From assembly GCA_965261645.1 (NCBI GenBank), contig CBDHDJ010000001.1, positions 62,001-126,000 on the forward strand: a stretch of 64,000 bases of DNA, written 5' to 3'. The notes beneath the pieces are model-generated. The model searched no databases. It was not told the DNA's origin and saw only the letters and a list, made by a program, of their open reading frames with translations. The DNA comes from CBDHDJ01 sp965261645. Lineage in GTDB: Bacteria > Pseudomonadota > Alphaproteobacteria > SHVV01. A program made the position numbers and the translations under genes. Positions 18,989 through 26,180 of the stretch are shown one piece after another (position 1 is the first letter of the stretch; each line of letters begins with the position of its first letter).

Positions 18989-19850
18989 GTCGAGAAGCTG
19001 GCTGGTCCGGTTTCTTGAGCATCGCATCGGGGACAAGCGGGTTATCAGGCTCATCATCAAGTGGTTGAACGCCGGCGTCATGGAGGCTGGAGAGTGGCGG
19101 GACAACCTGCGGGGGACGCCGCAAGGATCGGTGGCTTCACCGATTCTGGCGAACATCTACCTGCACCATGTCCTCGACTTGTGGTTCCAGAAGAAGTGGC
19201 GCAGCCACGAAGTCGAAGGCAACGCAATCATCGTGCGGTACGCCGATGATTTCGTGGTGGGTTTTCAGCACAAGCGGGACGCGGAGCGCTTCCTGAAGGC
19301 CGTAAAGGAGCGGTTCGGAAGGTTCGGACTGGACATACACCCCGACAAGACCCGGCTCATTGAGTTCGGGCGGTTTGCCGTGAAAGACCGTCGGCAACGA
19401 GGGCAGGGAAGACCGGAGACCTTCGATTTTCTGGGCTTCACGCACTACTGCGCGAAGGACAGACGAGGGAGATTCCAGTTGGGGCGTAAACCGGTCGCGA
19501 GGCGGATGAGCCGGACACTGAAGCGGATTAAGGAGGCGCTACGCAGGCGGATGCATTGCAAGTCCAAGACGACGGCAAGATGGCTGGGGAAGGTGCTCTA
19601 CGGATGGCTCAACTACTACGCAGTCCCGAACAGCTACCGATACCTCGACCGTTTTGCTACACGCCTGAAGCGTCTGTGGCTGCGCACGCTACGCCTACGG
19701 TCGCAGAAGGACCGCACGACATGGGCCGATATTGCGGCACTGACTAAGACCCATTGGCCCAGGCTGGAAATCCGACACCCGTGGCCAGACCAACGATTTG
19801 CCGTCAGCGCTATGCGGGGCGGAACCCAAGGGAGGAGCCGGATGCCCTAG
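17796..19850 (+). pseudogene. chimeric intron-encoded protein B with two reverse transcriptase active sites
   Basis: MTNGMEKSDSGVVAMKSANK to KRMARTLKRM is the C-type protein up to the end of the RT/thumb region with its YADD (VRYADDFVVGFQHK). It then continues in frame as SRSWLVRFLEHRIGDKR with a second, X-type palm and a second YADD, and finishes with the X-type maturase domain. The 684-residue frame is therefore a head-to-tail duplication made of two parents. Whether such a protein folds or acts is unknown. There is no HNH endonuclease domain, as in RmInt1-like introns. Confidence 0.85.
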
Positions 19851-19906
19851 CGGGCCTGTCCGGATCTGTGCGGGGGGCGCTGGGCAACCAGCGTCCCTAC
19901 CGCGAT

Positions 19907-19985
19907 AGTAAACCGCGTCCTTGCTGACCGAAGTCCACAGCCAGGCGCGGCTCGACCGGCCGTTGTCGCGGAACTCCTGTACCCG
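19907..19985 (-). pseudogene. tnpC: 79-bp tnpC exon between two introns
   Basis: The minus strand encodes RVQEFRDNGRSSRAWLWTSV then SKDAVY. It links HADETGW (ending at 21,902) to FHIDPSRS (starting at 16,064) and completes a normal IS66 TnpC core. Both introns end here with ...CCGCGAT, facing each other. Confidence 0.88.
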
Positions 19986-21901
19986 ATCGCGGTAGGGAAG
20001 CGGGTTGCCCCGCTCCCCCCGCACAGATCCGTGCAGGCACGTTGATGCACACGGCTCCTCCCTCAGGTCAATTGACGGCAAATCGTTGGCTCGGCCACGG
20101 GTGTCGGATTTCCAGCGTGGGCCAGTATTTCGCTGTCAGTCGCTCCATACGGTCCCCGCTGTAGCGGTCCTTCTGCGATCTGCGGCGCAGAGTCCTGAGC
20201 CACAGTACTTTCAGTCGTTGCACGAAACGCCCCAGATATCGGTAGCTGGTTGGAACGGCAAAGTAGTTCAGCCATCCATCAAGTACCTGTCCCAGCCACC
20301 GCGCGGTCTGGTTTACGCCGTCGTGCATCCGCCTGCGAAGCTCCTCCTTTATTCGCTTCAGGGTGCGCGCCATCCGCTTCGAGACCGGCTTGCGCCCCAA
20401 CTGGAACCGCCCCTTCCTGTCCTTCGCGCAGTAGTGCGTGAAGCCCAGAAAGTCGAGCGTCTCCGGTTTGCCCAACCCTCGCCGCTGACGGTTCTCAGTT
20501 GCGAACCGCCCGAACTCGATGAGCCGGGTCTTGTCAGGGTTCAGTTCCAGTTCAAAACGTCCAAGCCGCTCCTTCAGGTCACGCAGAAATCGCTCCGCGT
20601 CTTGCTTGTGCTGGAAACCCACCACGAAATCATCGGCGTACCGCACGATGATTGTGTCGCCTTTGACCTCGTGGCTGCGCCACTTCTTCTGGAACCAGAG
20701 ATCGAGAACGTAATGTAGGTAGATGTTGGCCAGGATCGGCGAAATCACCGAACCCTGGGGAGTCCCCCGCATGTTGTCCCGCCACTCGCCATTTTCCATG
20801 ACGCCGACGTGCAACCACTTGGATATCAGCCTGATGACCCGCTTGTCTCCGATGCGATGTTCGAGGAACCGGACCAACCAGTCCCGCGAGACATGGTCGA
20901 AAAATCCGCGGATATCTGCGTCAGCTATCCAGTTGATCTTACGCCGTTCAATCCCGACCGCGAGCGCATCAAGCGCGTCGTGCGCCCCACACCCGGGCCG
21001 GAACCCATAGCTAAACCCCAGGAACTCCGCCTCGTAAATTGGCGTCAGGATAATCTCCGCCACCGCCTTCTGGACAATCTTGTCCTCTATGGCCGCGACG
21101 CCGAGCGGTCGTGTGCCGCCATCCGGCTTCGGGATGTTCACCCGCCGTGATGGCGTCGCCCGGTACGCTCCCGAGTGCACGCGGTCGTGCAGGGCGGCCA
21201 ACCGGCCTTCCAACCCTCCCTCGTACATCCCCCACGTCATGCCATCCGCACCTGCCGCCGCGTCCTTCTTCAACGCGAAGAACGCCCAGCGCAGCGCATC
21301 GACCGTAACGTGGTGGAGAAGCGCCGTCAGACGCTCCCGTGGCTCCCGTTGTACAAACTGCCGTATCCGGTCGGCCGCTTGTGACACGCTTTCCCGGTTC
21401 TGCGTCCGGCGCATGCTTTGGCTTTCCAGATTCCCCTTGGGCTCGGTCCTTCGCTCCATCGGCTCCGCCGGAACAGGCCTCCCTTTGTTCGCCGACTTCA
21501 TCGCTACTACTCCCGAGTCTGACTTCTCCATGCCGTTCGTCATCGGTTACGGATTCCTCCTTTCCTTTGCGATCCCGCTACGACCGCGGGATGACATGGA
21601 GACCTCCCAGGTCCCGGCGTGAAAGCCTACGTACGTGCGGTTGGGTTCTTCGACTCCGCAGGGTCCACTTCCCCCTTACCATGGCGGTGGAAGCGGTGTT
21701 GCCTTCGACATACTGGAAAGCCTCGGCACCCTGATTCTCAGACTTTTCGTAGCTCAATCGCCCTCGCCCATACGCGCCCCTGTCAACGCTTAACCTGCAT
21801 CCTCGCGAATGCCGGCCCATGACTCGGGGTGGAAGTGGTTGGTTACTCCTTCTTCCCGCCGGACTCACACCGGCTACTTTCCGCCAGTTAGCCTGGCGCT
21901 C
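19986..21901 (-). mobile_element. group II intron C, sense orientation in tnpC
   Basis: Read on the minus strand it starts GAGCGCCAGGCTAACTGGCG at 21,901, right after ...GAGACCGGCTGG, and ends ...CCTACCGCGAT at 19,986. Domain V is at 20,026-20,057 (GAGCCGTGTGCATCAACG...GGATC) and a domain VI-like tail follows. The length is 1,916 bp. Removal joins DETGW to RVQEF in frame, so accurate splicing would restore this junction. The 5' consensus is GAGCG rather than the usual GUGYG. Confidence 0.88.
20068..21543 (-). CDS. ltrA: group II intron reverse transcriptase/maturase
   Basis: ATG at 21,543 lies downstream of AAAGGAAAGGAGG. The 491-residue protein has RT blocks 0-7 with GTPQGSVISPILANIYLHYV, VRYADDFVVGFQHK (active site YADD, residue ~305) and ELNPDKTRLIEFGRF, then maturase domain X (IKEELRRRMHDGVNQTARWLG..., RHPWPSQRFAVN). 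No C-terminal HNH endonuclease is present, so mobility would be of the endonuclease-independent RmInt1 type. Full length; this is the only intact intron protein of the three. Confidence 0.92.
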   Translation of the reverse strand: MTNGMEKSDSGVVAMKSANKGRPVPAEPMERRTEPKGNLESQSMRRTQNRESVSQAADRIRQFVQREPRERLTALLHHVTVDALRWAFFALKKDAAAGADGMTWGMYEGGLEGRLAALHDRVHSGAYRATPSRRVNIPKPDGGTRPLGVAAIEDKIVQKAVAEIILTPIYEAEFLGFSYGFRPGCGAHDALDALAVGIERRKINWIADADIRGFFDHVSRDWLVRFLEHRIGDKRVIRLISKWLHVGVMENGEWRDNMRGTPQGSVISPILANIYLHYVLDLWFQKKWRSHEVKGDTIIVRYADDFVVGFQHKQDAERFLRDLKERLGRFELELNPDKTRLIEFGRFATENRQRRGLGKPETLDFLGFTHYCAKDRKGRFQLGRKPVSKRMARTLKRIKEELRRRMHDGVNQTARWLGQVLDGWLNYFAVPTSYRYLGRFVQRLKVLWLRTLRRRSQKDRYSGDRMERLTAKYWPTLEIRHPWPSQRFAVN

Positions 21902-22600
21902 CCAGCCGGTCTCGTCAGCATGGCGCAGCGCCGCCTCGTTCTGGTGCGCGAGGATCGCCTCGGCCACCGGCTCGAACAGCGGCACGAAGCGCTTCAGGCT
22001 GTTGGCCAGCGTCCCCGGCGAGATCGGCAGCCCCTGGCCGGACATCCACGCGGCAACCCGGTGCAGGGGGCGGAAGCAGGCGCAGTGTTCGAACAGGAAG
22101 CGCGCCCAGAAGCTGGTCCCGTAGAGCGTTCTGGGGAACAGCCGCGGCGCCGGGGGCGCCGACACTTCGATCGGCGACGACGCGCAGCCGCAGGCCCGGC
22201 GCCACCGGGGGCGCCGGATGACGCGTTTGTAGGCCTTGACCGCGATCTCGATCAGCGTCGTCACACGCTCGCCGTTGGCGACATAGGGCTTGCCGCAACA
22301 GGAACAGATCCGCGCATCCTTCGGTGGGTTGCGCCGTTCGGTCTTCTCCGGAAGCCCGGGCCGCGGGGTGCGACCGTGGCCGGGCGCGCCGCGTTGCTGG
22401 CCGCGCTTGCGTCCCGTGCCCGGCTTCTTCTGCCGCTCGCTCCTGCTCCCGAAGACCGCCTTCGACAGGACGGCCCGGCTCGAGCGCAGCTTGGCCAACT
22501 CCTCTTCCAGCCTCTCGTTGCGGGTTTGCAGGGACTCGATGGTCTTCTCCTGCTTGCGCAATCTCTTCAAGGCCGCCGGCAGCAGGTGGACGTTCGGCAA
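21902..22600 (-). pseudogene. tnpC: IS66 transposase TnpC, N-terminal segment
   Basis: The frame encodes LPAALKRLRKQEKTIESLQT..., SKAVFGSRSERQKK (the IS66 N-terminal motif), the zinc-binding ICSCCGKPYVANGE, then SFWARFLFEHCACFRPLHRV and HADETGW with the first catalytic Asp. It is cut at TGG by intron C. The frame is open to 22,648. Upstream the coiled-coil reading joins with a one-base frame change near 22,591-22,612. Confidence 0.85.
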
Positions 22601-23513
22601 GCTCGGCCTCCAGCCGCTCGGTCTTGAAGGCCGACGTATCCAGGGCAATTTGCAAATCGGTGATGCGCCTGTCCTGCCAATCGATGAAGTTCATCTGGTC
22701 GTGGTATTCCGCCAGCTCCGCGCGCAGCAGCTCGACCTCGTCGGACAGCCCACGTGCCGTCGCCTTGATGCGCTGCAACCACTCCAGCTCGCGGCGCAGC
22801 CGGCCGTTCTCCCGGTTCTGCTGACGGGTCTCGCGGGTCAGGGAATCGACTTCCCCGCGCAGCGCCTTGATCGTGTCCTTCTGCTTCTGCGTCCGTTCCA
22901 GCGCCTTGCCCAGCCGGATGCTCTCCTTCGACCGCACCGACTGCGCGGCCCGCTCCGACTTGCGCAGCGCCGAGACCTCTCCGCGCAACGCCACGACCTC
23001 GTCCTTCTGTCCCTGCGACCGCTCCAGGGCCTTGCGGAGTCGGGCATTCTCCCTCGACAGTGGCCCGGTCGCGTCCTTCCGGCCTTTCGACGCCAGGGCC
23101 TTGTGCAGCCGCGCGACCTCGTCGCGCAGCGCTTCGATCGTGCAGAACTCGCTCGACCCGCTGCGGGCTTCGGAGAGCAACTCCTGCAAGTGCGCCACTT
23201 CGGCCTGCAAGGACGGCACGTCCTTGGCCGCGCGGCGGAGGTCCCCGGTCTCCTGCTCGGCCTCGCTCAGCCTCTGCCGGCAGGCCTTGAACCGCGACTT
23301 CCACGCACTCCCATCGCTGCGGGCGGCGACTTCCGCCCAGCGCAACTCTTCCGCGCGCGCTTCCGCTGCTTCCGCCCGCGCCCGCTCCTGTTCGCACAGA
23401 GACTGCCAGTCGCGCGGCTCGCTCGTCGGCGCCGACATGGGGGGCGACCAGATCGCCTCGTCCCCCTCGGTCAGCGTCAGCGCCGTCCCGAAATCCTCGT
23501 CGCGCATCGCCAT
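22601..23513 (-). CDS. coiled-coil module preceding TnpC (separate ORF or frameshifted N terminus)
   Basis: MAMRDEDFGTALTLTEGDEA at 23,513 starts a Glu/Arg/Ala-rich reading of about 300 residues with long heptad repeats (LRKALERSQGQKDEVVALRG, LGKALERTQKQKDTIKALRG, a related unit repeated). IS66 TnpC proteins normally have only a short N-terminal coil. Here the coil either forms a separate protein or is the N terminus of an enlarged TnpC broken by a one-base shift; in the given frame it continues as non-homologous sequence to 21,915. Confidence 0.55.
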
Positions 23514-23562
23514 GGACGTGACGATAACGAATCGCGGGCGGCGTTACCAGAGGGTTTTGCAC

Positions 23563-23688
23563 GGCGCTACGACACGCACATGAAGCGGGCCGAGCCCAGG
23601 AGGGACATCTGGCTGCGGCCACTCAGGCGAGACTGGAAGCGGACACTCAATCGCTGAAATCTCCATCACCTGAGAACGGAAGGATTAC
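23563..23688 (-). repeat. 126-bp terminal inverted repeat, right copy
   Basis: The complement of 14,407-14,532 with about three mismatches. Read on the plus strand it still encodes RYDTHMKRAEPRRDIWLRPL and the end of the DruA-like protein, with no start or body, so it is an inverted copy of that gene's 3' end forming the transposon terminus. Confidence 0.9.
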
Positions 23689-23696
23689 CTCAAGAC

Positions 23697-24605
23697 TGCC
23701 CGTGAGTGATAACCTTTGTCGGCGACGCATTCGGCCGGGTCCTCCGATGTCGGTGCCGCATCCACCGCCTCGAGGTTTGCCTCGGCCTTCGCCAGGGTCT
23801 TGGAAAGCGTCGTGGTGTCGCCCTCATCGGCCGGGTGCAGCTCGGCCGCCACCACCGCGCCGGTGTCCAGATCCACCGCGTGCTCGGGCTTGTAGGCCAG
23901 ATGCGTCGTGCCGTCCTTCATCTTGGTGATCTTGGCCTCGGGGTCGCTCTTCGAAACCCAATCCGTGTTGGAAAGCTTCTTGCCCTTGCGCTTCCGGTCC
24001 AGACGCGCCAGGTCCTCGGCCGTGGGTGTCTCGACCCCGCTTTCCCGGGCCAGGCGCTCCAGCATCTCCCGGTAGCCTTCGCCGTTGTCGCGCCGCACGA
24101 TGTTCCGCAGCGCCGCGTTGGCCTCCATGGTCGAGGCATCGACGCCGATGCGCTCGCCCTTGATCAGCCCCGCCTCGGCGATCAGCACCAGAACCCAGTC
24201 GAAGACCGCCGCGTGGACTTCATGGGGCAGGCGCGTGCGGCTCCGTGACAGCCAGGAATGGTCCGGTACCCGATCACGGCTCCCCAGTCGCAGGAACGCC
24301 CGCAGCGAAAGCGAGTCCGAGCAGCGCCACTCCAGACCGCGCTCGCTGTCGATGCCCTCAAAGTAGCCCACCAGGTGCATCCGGAAATAGCGCCCGGGCG
24401 GCACCGAGGGCGCGCCCATCCGGACCGCGTAATAAGGCCGGCAGCTCGCCTCGGCAAAGGCGTCGAAGCCGCCCGCGATCAGCACCGACTGCAAGCGGTC
24501 ATAAAACACATGACCCGGAGAGCGCGGCATCTCCGACCAGCTCACCATCAGGTCCCCCTGACCATCCTTCTGCCGTCCCATCGCCATCGGCAAATCCCCC
24601 TGCAA
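23697..24605 (-). pseudogene. IS1182-like transposase copy 2, N-terminal part
   Basis: Near identical to copy 1 from MQGDLPMAMGRQKDG to ADKGYHSRAVLR, including catalytic GVDASTMEAN and CVADKGYHS. It is cut in the middle of the DDE domain by the IS66-type transposon; the C-terminal part is at 13,921-14,406. A few substitutions relative to copy 1 are seen (for example YYAVRMG for YYAARMG). Confidence 0.9.
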
Positions 24606-24656
24606 ATCAGGGAACCAGAGAATCAGACGGCGCCGACTTAATCAACGGGCTGATAA

Positions 24657-25062
24657 GAGCGGACGCCACATAGAGCGTGCGCACCCGCACTGCATCGGCT
24701 GAGGGGTCACACGGCGTCCGGTCGTGGCACAAGAGCGATTCACAAAGCGTGCGGTTGAGCAGAAAATCGATGTACTGCTCGCGTTCGATCAGGTCGTCCA
24801 CGTTGGCCAGGAGCTCCGCGCTCTTGGCCGGAAAGTTGTCGAGGATCATGCCCTCGAACGCCGCTTCGGCGAAAAAGCGCAATCCGTGATCCCCGGCCTG
24901 GGCGACGAAATCCCGGAAATAGAACGGTGTATTTTGCTCGGACATGAGGTCGTGGAGGATGTGAGAATCAGTGAGCGTGCCGATATTGTCCCGTTCCTCA
25001 CGGAGCAGCGCGGCATAGGCCGAATCGCTGCGAACGAGTGCTTCGGGCAAGGCATTGATCAA
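24657..25062 (-). pseudogene. methyltransferase regulatory domain, middle fragment
   Basis: LINALPEALVRSDSAYAALL..., then LHDLMSEQNTPFYFRDFVAQ and AGDHGLRFFAEAAFEGMILD match the methyltransferase regulatory domain that follows class I SAM methyltransferase domains in bacterial fusion proteins. It overlaps the N-terminal frame by TTGA (25,059-25,062), either a frameshift in a single gene or a coupled second start (TTG). The IS1182-like element interrupts it after ...LYVASAL. Confidence 0.78.
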
Positions 25063-25667
25063 CGTCGGGCGTATCGGACGCGCTCGTCGGGATCACTCAC
25101 CCCGCGGGTATGGTGTAGCAACATGCCCCGCACGGCGGCGCGCAGGTGCCAGCCGGGGTAGGTGTTGTAGCTGACGAAGGCGATGCCGCTGTCGGCGAGA
25201 TTTTCTTTCACCACCTCGAACAGATGGCGCTGGACCTCGGGCGGGACCCAGGACAACAGGCCGTGAGCGATGATGTAATCGAAGGGGCCGCGCTCGGCGC
25301 CTAAGTCCCGCAGATCGCCGGCCTCAAGGGTGATATTCGTCAACCCGGCCTCGCGGACCATGGCTTGGCCCTGCCCGATCTGGCGCGGCGACAGATCGAG
25401 GCCGACGAAAGAGCTGGCGGGAAGACTGCACGCCATGGCGGCGAGATTGGCGCCCACGCCACAGCCGAGCTCCAGCACGCGGCAGTTTTCCACCGGTTGC
25501 GGGCGAAGGCCGAAAAGGGTGGCGAGGACGGCGAGCCGGTCAGGGTGCGTGTGCTTGCGGGCCCCTGAATGATAGGGCGTCTCGTCGTAACTCCGCCTTA
25601 CCTCATCATTTTGCGGTGTGGCGGAGGAACGTGGCACCTTGCCCGTCATGTCGTGATTATAGGACAT
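25059..25667 (-). pseudogene. class I SAM-dependent methyltransferase, N-terminal fragment
   Basis: Two ATG starts are possible (25,667 and 25,649). The Rossmann motif I is VLELGCGVGANLAAMA, with the acidic residue after strand 2 in FVGLDLSPRQIGQG, motif II in ITLEAGDLRDLG and motif III in FDYIIAHGLLSWVPPEVQ. The frame stops at 25,059 where the regulatory domain continues one base out of phase. With the large insertion downstream the gene is a pseudogene, although the N-terminal catalytic domain alone could still be made. Confidence 0.82.
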
Positions 25668-25805
25668 CAATACCGCGCCCGGAGGACAGCGACGTGGTGG
25701 CGAGTGCGCGGCGCGGACCGGCTCCGGACTTTCCTTCCGCGACAGCATGCGCGAAACTGGCACAGACAATAAACGACCGATCGACGGGCAGCTCGAGGAG
25801 GACCC

Positions 25806-26099
25806 ATGCCAACCTACATTTGCCTAGCCAACTACACCGACCAGGGTATCTGCAACGTCAAGGATTCGCCCAAGCGGCTGATCGCCCTGAAAGACATCGT
25901 CAAACAGCTCGGCGGCCAGCTCACCAGTTTCCATTTCTGCATGGGCATCTACGACGGCGTGCTCATCATGGATTTCCCGGATGACGAGGCGGCGGCTAAG
26001 TTCGCTCTCGCCGTGGGGGCCGGCGGCAATGCCCGAACTACCACGCTCAAGGCGTTCTCGGAGGCCGACTTCCAAAAGATCATGGGCGATTTGCCGTAA
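25806..26099 (+). CDS. GYD-domain protein
   Basis: ATG follows AGGAGGACCC. The 97-residue protein (MPTYICLANYTDQGICNVKD..., SFHFCMGIYDGVLIMDFPDD) has the compact ferredoxin-like fold of the GYD family, named for a Gly-Tyr-Asp motif; here GIYDG fits. No enzymatic role is established for the family. It lies 81 bp upstream of the E1 gene on the same strand. Confidence 0.8.
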   Translation: MPTYICLANYTDQGICNVKDSPKRLIALKDIVKQLGGQLTSFHFCMGIYDGVLIMDFPDDEAAAKFALAVGAGGNARTTTLKAFSEADFQKIMGDLP

Positions 26100-26180
26100 G
26101 GTACGGGCGCGATAGGCACCATGCGCGAATCCGGACGGGACGCCGGGTTGAAATGTGAGATGGGCTAAGGAGACGAACGC

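Larger units (their letters stand above)
16065..19906 (+). mobile_element. group II intron X, antisense in tnpC, interrupted by a permuted intron copy
   Basis: The intron begins GAGCGCCAGGCTAACTGG at 16,065 and ends ...CCTACCGCGAT at 19,906, with domain V at 19,835-19,866 (GAGCCGGATGCC...GGATC). Intron X proper is 16,065-17,072 plus 18,989-19,906, together 1,926 bp. Removing the whole interval restores the tnpC frame. The orientation is opposite to tnpC, so splicing cannot repair the tnpC mRNA. It shares family with the sense intron but differs clearly in the protein. Confidence 0.85.
14407..23688 (-). mobile_element. IS66-type transposon with DruA-like gene and two intron insertions
   Basis: It begins GTAATCC at both ends (GTAA is the IS66 hallmark) and is flanked by the 8-bp direct repeat CTCAAGAC (14,399-14,406, 23,689-23,696), as expected for IS66. 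Terminal inverted repeats are about 126 bp. Gene order on the minus strand is a coiled-coil reading, tnpC, then the DruA-like gene. Subtracting the introns (16,065-19,906 and 19,986-21,901) leaves about 3.5 kb. No tnpA or tnpB-like frame was found. Confidence 0.88.
13921..24652 (-). mobile_element. IS1182-like element, copy 2, split by IS66-type transposon
   Basis: The ends are the same CAGCCCGTTGATTAAGT repeats as copy 1, flanked by ATAA direct repeats (13,917-13,920 and 24,653-24,656). Without the IS66 insertion and its duplication the element is 1,442 bp. It sits inside the methyltransferase gene. Confidence 0.9.

Noticed and set aside
16065..19906. Plain tandem of two normal group II introns
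   Set aside because: The first unit lacks its RT core and the second has two; the parts belong to two parents, and only a circular permutation of one 1,916-bp intron inside the other explains every junction.
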